Below, one piece after another: positions 31,262 to 38,590 of a stretch of DNA of 39,444 nt; position 1 is the first letter of the stretch; the number at the start of each line of letters is the position of its first letter. Below the pieces are notes generated by a model, which did not search any database, was not told where the DNA came from, and was given only the letters and a program-made list of their open reading frames with translations. Position numbers and translations under genes: made by a program. Source of the stretch: a virus; the IMG/VR virus record IMGVR_UViG_3300033153_009965, positions 1 through 39,444 of that record. The stretch is one strand, 5' to 3'.

Positions 31262-32452
31262 CTAGTAGAGGGTTTGCTCATTTATAGTTTGCTCGTCATA
31301 ATACCGTCTGTCCACACTTTGCTCCTTATCTAATCCTGCTCTCCTTAGAGCATTGTATTTCTCTTGGGCTGCAAAATGATTTTTAGACTCTGTAGTTTGA
31401 GGGGTTAAGCCCTCAGAACCACTTGGGTCCATAATCTCAAATGCTGCTTCAGCATCCCCTGCCTTATAGGCTAGTGCTGCGGCTATTGGTCCCATCCAAG
31501 GAAGGACCTTTAATCCTGCTCCCTTTAGTCCTTTAGCAAACTTAGCACCCTTTTCCTTAGCATACTTCATAGTGAGTTTCTTATTTCTAGTACTCATAAC
31601 GTCTTTCAATTTAACTGCTTTCCTAATTTTTGGGTCCCCTGTAATCCTTTCTAAATCGCTGGCTACTGAATGCCCTCCAGCAGCATTTGCCCCTAGATTA
31701 CCCATATGAACGTCTTTAAGTATCACGCCTTTAGCTACGCCCCTTTGGTGCATATCCTGCATCTGCTTATATGCCTTTTCCCTAGCTTCAGGACTTAGTT
31801 TACCTAAATCTCCCACCATCTCTTGGCTTAAGGTCACTGGGGCTCCCTTCTTCTTTCTGTGAAAGTAAGAGTCTGCCCCCATATCCCCAAGAGCTTCCTG
31901 CAAGAAAACCCTATTCATTACTCGCCTTCTAGTCTCCTTAATCGGCATTCCTTTGGGGCGATTGAAGCCATGCAATCTTCTTTGATTCGCAGATAGCTTC
32001 GTTCTTTGGGGGATATCCTGTTTAGCAGCCTTAACGAACCTGCCTTCATGTGGTTCTCCTAACATATCTACGCCTTGAGGCATACTTTTTAGGTCGAAAT
32101 CATCCTTCAACCTCATACTCTGTTTAAATTTACGAATTGATTTACGGGCTTGACCTACTTTTTCCGCTTCATACCTTTCCAAAGGTTTAAGGGGTCTATC
32201 TGCAAACTCTAATCTCTTACCCTTTTGCAACCTACTCCTAAGCATCTTATCCTTTAACTTCTTAGCCCCATATTTGCCTGCAGAAACTCCAAGAGCTAAT
32301 CCTGCAGCTACCTCTAACCCACGACTTGGGGTTACTTCGCCACTACCTTCCTTCGCAATGGATTCAGATTTCCTCTTCATCCTTTGATGAGTAACACCTT
32401 CAACAAATGAGGCATTTATCTTCATCCTTTTAATGGAGGTCAGGTCATTCAT
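31262..32452 (-). CDS. Basic virion-block protein with kinase-like catalytic motifs, 396 residues
   Basis: Very basic first 180 residues with a hydrophobic patch (EVAAGLALGVSAGKYGA, near 47-63). Residues 205-275 resemble a protein-kinase C lobe: VTLSQEMVGDL, a helix (PEAREKAYKQMQDMHQRGV), LKDVHMGNLG (candidate catalytic Asp247 and metal Asn252), then SVASDLERI (candidate Asp266). A second hydrophobic stretch is WMGPIAAALAYKAG (near 317-332). The start overlaps the large terminase stop (ATGA). A kinase fold is only a hypothesis; an ejected internal virion protein is the alternative. Confidence 0.55.
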   Translation of the reverse strand: MNDLTSIKRMKINASFVEGVTHQRMKRKSESIAKEGSGEVTPSRGLEVAAGLALGVSAGKYGAKKLKDKMLRSRLQKGKRLEFADRPLKPLERYEAEKVGQARKSIRKFKQSMRLKDDFDLKSMPQGVDMLGEPHEGRFVKAAKQDIPQRTKLSANQRRLHGFNRPKGMPIKETRRRVMNRVFLQEALGDMGADSYFHRKKKGAPVTLSQEMVGDLGKLSPEAREKAYKQMQDMHQRGVAKGVILKDVHMGNLGANAAGGHSVASDLERITGDPKIRKAVKLKDVMSTRNKKLTMKYAKEKGAKFAKGLKGAGLKVLPWMGPIAAALAYKAGDAEAAFEIMDPSGSEGLTPQTTESKNHFAAQEKYNALRRAGLDKEQSVDRRYYDEQTINEQTLY

Positions 32453-33966
32453 TCGTAATACTCCGAGTCAATATGTTCAAAGGGGTTAGCAGCTGCTCTC
32501 TCATCGCGGAGCCCGTCCTCTAACCTAGTATATCTGCTCATCTCTTGCGCCTCGGTTTGGTCAGGAGCCACAACAGGAACTGTATCATAATAATTATTCG
32601 ATAGGATGTATCGTAGGCAATCAATCTCATGGTCGTCCTCTGAACCAGTGTCCTGATTCTTAACAATTCTACCCTTATCATCTACCCTGTACTCCGCAAA
32701 CTCATTGAACGTGTTTGGTGCTTTTTCACAGAAGAGGAGGCACCCCTTAAGGAGTAACATATCCTTAATCAGGTTAATTCGGTCTTCCTTCTTCTTCTTA
32801 AAATCCTTTCGGCAAGGCTCAAGCCCATATTCGTACTCATTGCTTACTTCATTCGCAAACCAAAGGGCTGCATTATCATATATCATTCTACAGTCATCGA
32901 ACAAAATATTCCACTTCCTAAGTAAATCTAGGGCTCTTGGGAATATCTGCTTAGTACTCATTTTAGCTTTTTTGGTCTCATATATCTCATCGAGCACTAT
33001 AACTTGCTTAGTTTCCTTGTGAATTACGGTCAGTTGGACTGCAAAGATTGATGCTGAGGCAGGGTCAAAGCAGAGGAAGAACTCCCAATCCTTATAGTAC
33101 TTTAGCACCCTCTCCCTACAATCTAGTTCAGAGATAATGTGCTCATCCTTATTAATCATCGGAAAGATGTTCCTCTGACCAGCTTGCACTCTCTTGGCAC
33201 CATATTCCCTAAACCACTTATCCTCTTCACCCTTGGCAAATAGCTCTGCTTTCTTCCTCTTCAGCCAATCCTTATCAATGTGGGGATTAACCCAAGAAGG
33301 CATGTTGAAATAAGCTTGATTTTCAGCTGTTCTAGCGTAATCAGCCATAGAGTTGAAATTCTTCTGATTGTCCTCATCGCCTTCACAAGGTGTACCCACG
33401 ATAATGAGAGGGGCGTTGAATGTTGCTAAGTTTGGGTCCATACCAGTATGAAATTTGGGATGATGGTCCTTGAACTCATCATAAACAATAAGATGTGGAT
33501 TGATACCACGATATGCTTGGTGGTTATCCGCCCCATCCAACTTCAGGAAGGAACCATTATTAAACTTTATCCTCATCTCACTATCATTAGGTTTCCCATT
33601 GATGTACTTCTCAGTGAGCTCCTTATATATCTGGTAGGCTTCCTCTCGACTATGTTTACCGTCAAAGGTGCGACCTGTTTCAGGGTTTATTAGGGGGAGG
33701 AAGAAATTCTGGAGTCTGTTGTTTGCCCAAACTAGCTCTTTCGCCTGTTTCTGAAAGGGGGCGATAAAGTAGCAGGCTGAATTGGGGTTACTGAGGGCGT
33801 AACGGTAGAGGAGATAGGCAAGCATCTCAGTCTTTCCAAACTTACGCCCACACTCAAGGAAGATAACTTCCTTACCTTCCCCAAATAGGGCTTTCTTTAT
33901 AAGTGCTTGTCCGTCATGAGGCTGCCAACAAAGCTCTAAATCAAGAATCAGGTCCGATTCATAAAT
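32449..33966 (-). CDS. Terminase large subunit
   Basis: DNA-packaging motor ATPase and nuclease. The frame from 33825 (first ATG) lacks Walker A, which lies upstream: FLECGRKFGKTE, preceded by LDLELCWQPHDGQALIKKAL. Walker B is HLIVYDEFKD; nuclease acidic residues are in FLCFDPAS, MIYDNAA and DDHEIDCLRY. Upstream of 33825 the frame has no ATG, GTG or TTG back to a TAA at 34009-34011. The best candidate start is ATT at 33966-33964, five bases after AGGAACAGG, giving about 505 residues, a normal size; CTG at 33951 or frameshifting from the 57-residue gene are alternatives. The function is certain; the start is not. Confidence 0.9.
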   Translation of the reverse strand: MYESDLILDLELCWQPHDGQALIKKALFGEGKEVIFLECGRKFGKTEMLAYLLYRYALSNPNSACYFIAPFQKQAKELVWANNRLQNFFLPLINPETGRTFDGKHSREEAYQIYKELTEKYINGKPNDSEMRIKFNNGSFLKLDGADNHQAYRGINPHLIVYDEFKDHHPKFHTGMDPNLATFNAPLIIVGTPCEGDEDNQKNFNSMADYARTAENQAYFNMPSWVNPHIDKDWLKRKKAELFAKGEEDKWFREYGAKRVQAGQRNIFPMINKDEHIISELDCRERVLKYYKDWEFFLCFDPASASIFAVQLTVIHKETKQVIVLDEIYETKKAKMSTKQIFPRALDLLRKWNILFDDCRMIYDNAALWFANEVSNEYEYGLEPCRKDFKKKKEDRINLIKDMLLLKGCLLFCEKAPNTFNEFAEYRVDDKGRIVKNQDTGSEDDHEIDCLRYILSNNYYDTVPVVAPDQTEAQEMSRYTRLEDGLRDERAAANPFEHIDSEYYE

Positions 33967-33989
33967 TAGAGCCTGTTCCTGCTCTTGAC

Positions 33990-34163
33990 TTATTTCTTGT
34001 ATACTGGCTTACCCGTATGAGGGTGATTCCCCAAAAGGATACCTTTAGCTTTAGCCTTTTTAGCCTCTGCCTTTTCCTTAGCTTCTAGAGCTTTAAGCTC
34101 CTTAGCCTCTTGGTTCTTCTTATCCTTAGCTTCTTGTTCTTTTTCAGTTAACTTTTTACTCAT
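33990..34163 (-). CDS. Small Lys/Ala/Glu-rich protein between terminase genes, 57 residues
   Basis: ATG 34163 with AAGGAG 6 bases upstream; stop TAA at 33990-33992. A highly charged helix (SKKLTEKEQEAKDKKNQEAK; LKALEAKEKAEAKKAKAKG) ends in a conserved-looking tail (ILLGNHPHTGKPVYKK). The stop lies 23 bases before the proposed large terminase start. Position suggests a packaging accessory; a -1 shift from its end would enter the terminase frame, but no slippery heptamer is present. Confidence 0.65.
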   Translation of the reverse strand: MSKKLTEKEQEAKDKKNQEAKELKALEAKEKAEAKKAKAKGILLGNHPHTGKPVYKK

Positions 34164-34224
34164 TATTTTCTCCTTATTTCTGATAATAACCTTTAGTGGT
34201 TGTGAATGCTAGTAGGGAATATTG

Positions 34225-34839
34225 TCAAGTGCTTTTGGTGGGGGATTTTGCAAAATCTTGATGGGGTTGTGAGTCGCTATCATCACTATCAAACCCATCT
34301 AGGGGGGTCTCCAACTCCTTGTAATTACACTCGATGCTCTCTATGTCCTTGATATCCTTAGCCTCACTACTAGTATCTGACTGCAGCACCAATAGACGCT
34401 CTGCAATGGAGAGTGACCTATTGCGTTGGGTGATGCGTATGGTTATATCTTCATGTACTGCATCATTGTATTGATTCGGTGCGTATCTATTGGCTAACCG
34501 AGTCAATGCCATGACGCTAGGTGGTAAGTGTTTAGTGCTTTGCTTCATTTTTATGATGCGGTCCGGATTGCTGTCATCAATCCACTCTTCAGTATTCGTG
34601 ACCTCAACGGCACCTAACGCCAAGCGTTGTAATCCAGTCCCTATGACTTCCTGAGCTGCTAGGGTTTGCATCGAGTCACATTGCTGCTTGAATATTGAAT
34701 CCCTAGCCATCCAATAACGTATAGCACTAAGGCTAACGCCAAGCATCACACTAATCTCTCTCAACGTCCTCAATTCACTCAATCCATTTACTACTTTTTC
34801 CTTAAGTATTTCAACTGTTTGCCTGTTTGTAAGTCTAAT
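34225..34839 (-). CDS. Terminase small subunit
   Basis: Binds viral DNA for packaging. N-terminal HTH: RTLREISVMLGVSLSAIRYWMARD, then LPPSVMALTRLANRYAPNQY and an ITIRITQRNRSLSIAERLL segment. The frame has TTG at 34782, but terminase-like sequence continues upstream (LTNRQTVEILKEKVVNGLSE) with no ATG, GTG or TTG. ATT at 34839-34837 has GAGGAG exactly 6 bases upstream, whereas the TTG has no Shine-Dalgarno at proper spacing. From ATT the protein is 204 residues. The acidic Ser/Asp-rich C terminus is probably disordered. Confidence 0.75.
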   Translation of the reverse strand: MRLTNRQTVEILKEKVVNGLSELRTLREISVMLGVSLSAIRYWMARDSIFKQQCDSMQTLAAQEVIGTGLQRLALGAVEVTNTEEWIDDSNPDRIIKMKQSTKHLPPSVMALTRLANRYAPNQYNDAVHEDITIRITQRNRSLSIAERLLVLQSDTSSEAKDIKDIESIECNYKELETPLDGFDSDDSDSQPHQDFAKSPTKST

Positions 34840-34870
34840 AAGATACTCCTCACTATATAATGATATCCAC

Positions 34871-34900
34871 TTGACAGAATTATCCCTAATCCTGTATATT
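34871..34900 (+). promoter_or_regulatory. ACTTGACA-class promoter, rightward
   Basis: TTGACA (34871-34876), an 18-base spacer and TATATT (34895-34900), about 20 bases before the palindrome CTCAATTGAG and the AACAAGGATAA ribosome site. It overlaps the region read leftward as the start of the small terminase transcript, so the two arms are controlled from shared DNA. Confidence 0.6.
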
Positions 34901-34951
34901 CCCTCATAGTAACAGAACGCTCAATTGAGAGCAAACAAGGATAATCGCAGA

Positions 34952-35320
34952 ATGGAAATTTACTTAAATTTGCACAAAATGAAGTGGGCTTTGCGTGGCA
35001 AGGTTGATGGAAAGAAGAAAGTTCAAGGCTATTGTGACCAATGTCTTATTAAACCTACTCGCACCTTTATCTCTGAAAAGAGAAGACTAGCTATTGTCGC
35101 TGCATTGCCTAAACGCTCAAAGGAAATTCATGCATTCATTGAGGGAGAGCTACTCTCAACTAATGAGCCTATGGATACCTCCTCACTTGTTGAGATGAGT
35201 TATAATCCCTATTACGCAGGGTATTGGTACACCTCAAAAGACAAGCAACCTATTGACCCTATGCAATTCACTTACCTTTACTTTGATTCAAATACTAGGA
35301 AATGCTACGGCATTAAGTAA
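34952..35320 (+). CDS. Conserved phage protein of unknown function, 122 residues
   Basis: Start chosen at ATG 34952, 10 bases after AACAAGGATAA; a TTG at 34925 would place the ribosome motif inside the gene. The product begins EIYLNLHKMKWALRGKVDG and carries KRSKEIHAFIEGEL and SYNPYYAGYWYTSKDKQP. This N-L-H-K-x-x-W-x-L ... K-x-x-H-A-F pattern belongs to a family of small phage proteins of unknown function. Beta-rich, soluble. Probably early expressed. Confidence 0.7.
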   Translation: MEIYLNLHKMKWALRGKVDGKKKVQGYCDQCLIKPTRTFISEKRRLAIVAALPKRSKEIHAFIEGELLSTNEPMDTSSLVEMSYNPYYAGYWYTSKDKQPIDPMQFTYLYFDSNTRKCYGIK

Positions 35321-35325
35321 CAATC

Positions 35326-35341
35326 GGTGCAATTACGCACC
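35326..35341 (+). other. Short hairpin next to ribosome motif
   Basis: GGTGC-AATTAC-GCACC lies two bases before TAACAAGGATAA of the next gene. A 5-bp stem with no U-run, so not a terminator; it may limit or position ribosome entry. Confidence 0.35.
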
Positions 35342-35358
35342 TTAACAAGGATAATATT

Positions 35359-35787
35359 ATGGGCTTTTCAAGCTCTCTTTGCGCAAAGACTAAAGTTTCA
35401 ATTCCAGCTAATTTAGGGGAAAGCATACCTAGAAAGCATAGTGCGGTAGTTGCCCTCTTTTCAGACGGTTCTATCTTCAAAGGTGACTATGATGGATATC
35501 AGCGTCTAATGATGGATGATGCCCTAGTGATTAACATTATGGATAAGCTAAAGGAAATAGGAGCCTTTAAAGATGATGGTAATTTTATGGACGAGTTCTA
35601 TGCCAATGTTAAGCTAGTACTTCAATCAGCATACACTGGGGAAAAATTCGATGACTTACCCCCTAGCGAGAATTGCCCATATCAAGGTTTCTTCTATCCT
35701 GATTTTGCCTTGCACTACTTTCAAGGCTTAATTGAGCTAGAAGGATATGAGGCTAATTACGCACTGGATATGAAACTAAACCACTAG
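35359..35787 (+). CDS. Conserved phage protein of unknown function, 142 residues
   Basis: AACAAGGATAA precedes the ATG at 35359. It begins GFSSSLCAKTKVSIPANLGE and has AVVALFSDGSIFKGDYDGYQ, matching phage proteins with the G-F-x-S-x-x-C-A-K-T-x-x-S-I-P-A start. The C-terminal half is acidic (FDDLPPSENCPYQGFFYPDF). Likely an early accessory protein acting on the host. No enzymatic motif. Confidence 0.7.
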   Translation: MGFSSSLCAKTKVSIPANLGESIPRKHSAVVALFSDGSIFKGDYDGYQRLMMDDALVINIMDKLKEIGAFKDDGNFMDEFYANVKLVLQSAYTGEKFDDLPPSENCPYQGFFYPDFALHYFQGLIELEGYEANYALDMKLNH

Positions 35788-35789
35788 AC

Positions 35790-35818
35790 TTGACAATCTT
35801 AACCACATTAACTATTTT
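35790..35818 (+). promoter_or_regulatory. ACTTGACA-class promoter directly before a terminator
   Basis: TTGACA (35790-35795), a 17-base spacer, TATTTT (35813-35818). The expected start point falls at the edge of the terminator hairpin at 35824-35842, so transcripts would begin inside it. Either start-site-proximal control or a decoy. Confidence 0.4.
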
Positions 35819-35823
35819 AAAGG

Positions 35824-35847
35824 AGCCTACAATTAGTAGGCTTTTTT
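35824..35847 (+). terminator. Rho-independent terminator
   Basis: AGCCTAC-AATTA-GTAGGCT, a perfect 7-bp stem with five-base loop, followed by five more T. It ends the 34952-35787 unit. Confidence 0.85.
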
Positions 35848-35884
35848 AATACCTAATCATGGGCAACAACAAGGATAAAACACC

Positions 35885-36946
35885 GTGAAAACACAATTTA
35901 AACTTAATGAACTAGCAGCCAAGATTACTCAAGAACAAGCGTCAAAGAAAGACTACCTTGCCAATACTGAACAAGTGAAAGCCCTTCCCAATGGTGAGAT
36001 TGAACTAAAAGACATCGGACTCTTTAAGGTGAATAATAACGCTCACTCCCAACTATCCGCTAGGCTTAACATACCTAAGAAATACTATGACAAAATGACA
36101 GTTGAAGCGCCTGAGCTATGGGCTAACAACGTAAATCACTGGCTTTCTAATAATCCAGAGCAAAGATTAATCAGAACATTAGACGGCAAGGTTAGGGCAT
36201 TTCTATCCGACCGTTATAGGGTACTAGACAACGTCGACCTTTTAGAAGCTGTATTGCCCACATTGATGGAAAGGGATGACTTATCAATTGAATCCTTGGC
36301 ACTGACTGAAAATAAGCTTTATCTTAAGGCTTTCTTCACTAACCTTAACGCTGAGGTCACTAGCTCACCGAGAGTCAATGACTTTGTTAACGCTGGACTA
36401 TGCATTTCTAATTCTGAAGTAGGAGCTGGCTCTCTATCAGTTTCACCTATGCTTAACTTCCTATTCTGCTCTAATGGTCAATATTCCGACCGCTCAACTA
36501 AAAAATACCATACTGGGGTTAAAAATAGCGTTGTAAATGGTAGTGAGATAACAACCTTCCTAACCGATGCGACAAAGCAAGCTAGGGATAGAGCTACCTT
36601 TATGGAATTGAATGACCTTGTTAAGTCTTGCATGAATATTGAATTCTTTAATGATGAAATTGCTAAGATTGAAGGGCTTACTTCTCAGAAAATTGACGGT
36701 GAGATTATTGAAGTTGTTAAATCTACATCAAAGCTATTTGGGTTCAGTGAGGAGCAAAATACAGGCATTTTAAACCACCTCATAAAAGGTGGGGACTTAT
36801 CACGCTATGGGTTAATGAATGCCGTTACTAGGACTAGCCAAGACATCAATTGTTATGAGCAAGCTGATATGATGGAAAAGGTAGGGGGTAAAATAGTAAC
36901 CTTATCAAATCACGACTGGAAAACATTAAGTACTGCCGTTGCATAG
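35885..36946 (+). CDS. DUF932 family phage protein
   Basis: 353 residues. It matches DUF932 through LIRTLDGKVRAFLSDRYRVLDN, followed by a helical and beta region (LYLKAFFTNLNAEVTSSPRV; GLCISNSEVGAGSLSVSPML; FLTDATKQARDRATFM). These proteins occur in phages and plasmids, often among anti-restriction and early genes; the molecular role is unknown. Starts at GTG 35885, 7 bases after AACAAGGATAA. Followed by a terminator, so it is a one-gene unit. Confidence 0.8.
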   Translation: MKTQFKLNELAAKITQEQASKKDYLANTEQVKALPNGEIELKDIGLFKVNNNAHSQLSARLNIPKKYYDKMTVEAPELWANNVNHWLSNNPEQRLIRTLDGKVRAFLSDRYRVLDNVDLLEAVLPTLMERDDLSIESLALTENKLYLKAFFTNLNAEVTSSPRVNDFVNAGLCISNSEVGAGSLSVSPMLNFLFCSNGQYSDRSTKKYHTGVKNSVVNGSEITTFLTDATKQARDRATFMELNDLVKSCMNIEFFNDEIAKIEGLTSQKIDGEIIEVVKSTSKLFGFSEEQNTGILNHLIKGGDLSRYGLMNAVTRTSQDINCYEQADMMEKVGGKIVTLSNHDWKTLSTAVA

Positions 36947-36978
36947 GTAGTAATTAGGGGAAATTAATACAATGGGAT

Positions 36979-37003
36979 AGCCTACTGAATAGTGGGCTTT
37001 CTT
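36979..37003 (+). terminator. Rho-independent terminator
   Basis: AGCCTACT-GAAT-AGTGGGCT, 8 bp with one G-U, followed by TTCTT. It ends the DUF932 unit; the left arm sequence AGCCTAC is the same as in the terminator at 35824. Confidence 0.75.
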
Positions 37004-37019
37004 ATGCCCAATAGCCAAC

Positions 37020-37048
37020 TTGACAAAGCTACCCTATTCCCTCATATT
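37020..37048 (+). promoter_or_regulatory. ACTTGACA-class promoter
   Basis: TTGACA (37020-37025), a 17-base spacer, CATATT (37043-37048). Directly follows the terminator and precedes GTTGCTCAATT and the AACAAGGATAA site at 37067-37077. Confidence 0.55.
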
Positions 37049-37085
37049 TAAAGTTGCTCAATTATGGGCTAACAAGGATAAAGAC

Positions 37086-37445
37086 ATGTTAATTAAAACT
37101 CCCCTGCAAAGGGAAATTGTTTCAATGTTCCAAAGGACTATTATTACCACCTCAATTTATGGGGGAAATAGCTATCTAAATTCCTGTAGTTTGGGGAGTT
37201 TTGAAAACAAACTGCAGCCACCTTTTAATGATACTGATAAAGAGGAGTTAAAAAGAGCCCTCAGTACCCTAGTAAGGCGTAAAGAGCTAGTGAGCTATCG
37301 CCCTTTCACCTATAACGGCAAGTTGAGGCAATGGGGACTACCTGAAATTAAGCAGGATAGATGCCGCAAAGTAGGACTGGACATCAATGCTAAAAATAAA
37401 GCTAGGATAAACGCTAAAAATAAGGGGCTATGTAATGTTAATTAA
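37086..37445 (+). CDS. Hypothetical protein with possible winged-helix part, 119 residues
   Basis: Start chosen at ATG 37086, 8 bases after AACAAGGATAA; the open frame reaches a TTG at 37020 which is really the promoter's TTGACA. Residues 70-105 (DKEELKRALSTLVRRKELVS, then YNGKLRQWGLPE) look like a winged-helix unit. Basic C terminus (KNKARINAKNKGL). Overlaps the GP88-like gene. May bind nucleic acid; not a recognised family. Confidence 0.6.
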   Translation: MLIKTPLQREIVSMFQRTIITTSIYGGNSYLNSCSLGSFENKLQPPFNDTDKEELKRALSTLVRRKELVSYRPFTYNGKLRQWGLPEIKQDRCRKVGLDINAKNKARINAKNKGLCNVN

Positions 37446-38100
37446 TATCAAAGACACTTGGGGCATCAATCGCCTGCTAGTCGAGAATAGGAAAGTTAAA
37501 AAGAGTGAGGGAAAGACTTTCAATTTCCCCCTACCTGCATTCAAGGCTGCTACTGGAGAGACCATTTGCCATCAAGCCAAGGACTGCATTAAGCCTTGCT
37601 ATGCTCAAGTCTACCCTTATGTTATCCCGGTAGTTAATGCAGCTCATAATAGGAATTTTGAGTTCTCAAAGACTCCTCATTTTGTTGACTCGGTAATCAG
37701 TGAGATATCCAAGAAAAAGAAGGTTGATAGGATACGCATTCATGACGGTGGAGACTTCTATAGTAGTGAATACCTTAGCAAGTGGTTTAAGATAGCTCTC
37801 ACGTTCCCTAATATAGAGTTTTATTTCTATACTAAAGAAGTAGGCATGCTTAAGGAATGGGGTCCTATTGTGCCTAAAAATATGACTCCTATCTATTCTT
37901 ATGGTGGAAAGCAAGACCACCTCATTAACCCCAAGACTGATAGGCATTGCAAAGTATTTCCTACTAGTGAGGAGTTAACCGCAGCCAATTATTCAGACGC
38001 TTCAAATGATGACACAGTGGCTACTGGGATTAATAAACACGTTGGCATTGTCTATCATGGTGTAGCGTCTAAAAACACTTTTAATAAAAGGAGAGTATAA
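37435..38100 (+). CDS. GP88-like phage protein with Cys cluster, 221 residues
   Basis: Matches the phage GP88 family: NFPLPAFKAATGETICHQAK leading to a cysteine cluster C-x5-C-x3-C (Cys45, 51, 55), PCYAQVYPYV, then RIRIHDGGDFYSSEYLSKWF and FPNIEFYFYTKEV. The cysteines and the barrel-like strands recall radical SAM or other iron-sulfur enzymes, but the family function is unknown. It overlaps the preceding gene by 11 bases. Probably an early host-takeover gene. Confidence 0.75.
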   Translation: MLINIKDTWGINRLLVENRKVKKSEGKTFNFPLPAFKAATGETICHQAKDCIKPCYAQVYPYVIPVVNAAHNRNFEFSKTPHFVDSVISEISKKKKVDRIRIHDGGDFYSSEYLSKWFKIALTFPNIEFYFYTKEVGMLKEWGPIVPKNMTPIYSYGGKQDHLINPKTDRHCKVFPTSEELTAANYSDASNDDTVATGINKHVGIVYHGVASKNTFNKRRV

Positions 38101-38216
38101 TGTTAACCGATTTAAAATTTCAACTCGCTGCATACTTCCTATTTCTTATAGGGCTAGGAGTAACCATATTATTCACAATTTACTCGTGTTACATAAAGAG
38201 AGGTACAAAATGGTAA
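38100..38216 (+). CDS. Small membrane protein, 38 residues
   Basis: ATG at 38100 overlaps the previous TAA (TAATG). One membrane helix (LAAYFLFLIGLGVTILFTIY) with a short basic tail (CYIKRGTKW). AAGGAGAG precedes it. Overlaps the next gene's start. Role unknown. Confidence 0.55.
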   Translation: MLTDLKFQLAAYFLFLIGLGVTILFTIYSCYIKRGTKW

Positions 38217-38335
38217 ATGAAATGACGTATGAGGAATTTATAGCTTTATTTGATAATAATATAGAGTTACAAGACAAAATAGACTTACTTGAAAATAAAT
38301 TAGGCATACTTGTCGTAATTAAAGAGGAGGAGTAA
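38210..38335 (+). CDS. Small acidic helical protein, 41 residues
   Basis: ATG 38210 with AGAGAGG upstream; the stop overlaps the next ATG (TAATG at 38333-38337). Product VNEMTYEEFIALFDNNIELQ, then DKIDLLENKLGILVVIKEEE: coiled-coil-like and acidic. Possibly an antagonist or adaptor; no family recognised. Confidence 0.55.
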   Translation: MVNEMTYEEFIALFDNNIELQDKIDLLENKLGILVVIKEEE

Positions 38336-38577
38336 TGGCATTAAATGATAAATTTACATTACAGGAAAAGGTTCAATATTCTATGTTAAATAACCGTGAG
38401 GCAGCTATTTATCGTGCTATGTCTAATGCTCTATATGAGAAGCTGGCAGTTCCCACTCAAGAGTTAGAAGACTTTATAAAATATGAAGATGATACTTTGA
38501 CTGGAGACCAATTTATAGAATTAAAATCAATATTAACCGATTTAAACCGTATACAAAAAGAACTTGCGGAGGTATAA
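38335..38577 (+). CDS. Hypothetical protein, 80 residues
   Basis: Helical, acidic (DKFTLQEKVQYSMLNNREAA; LEDFIKYEDDTLTGDQFIEL; LTDLNRIQKELAEV). GAGGAGGAG precedes the ATG. Last gene of the unit starting at 37086 and followed at once by the anti-ribosome-motif hairpin and a terminator. No family recognised. Confidence 0.6.
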   Translation: MALNDKFTLQEKVQYSMLNNREAAIYRAMSNALYEKLAVPTQELEDFIKYEDDTLTGDQFIELKSILTDLNRIQKELAEV

Positions 38578-38590
38578 ATTTCCTACGCAA

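Noticed and set aside
33987-34008. Programmed -1 frameshift joining the 57-residue protein to the large terminase
   Set aside because: The frames are adjacent, but no X-XXY-YYZ slippery site or following pseudoknot is evident; the ATT start explains it more simply.
34925-34951. TTG start for the gene at 34952
   Set aside because: It would place AACAAGGATAA inside the coding region; ATG 34952 has the motif at proper spacing.
37020-37085. Upstream extension of the 37086 gene to TTG
   Set aside because: The TTG is the first half of a TTGACA promoter box, and the ribosome motif lies inside this extension.
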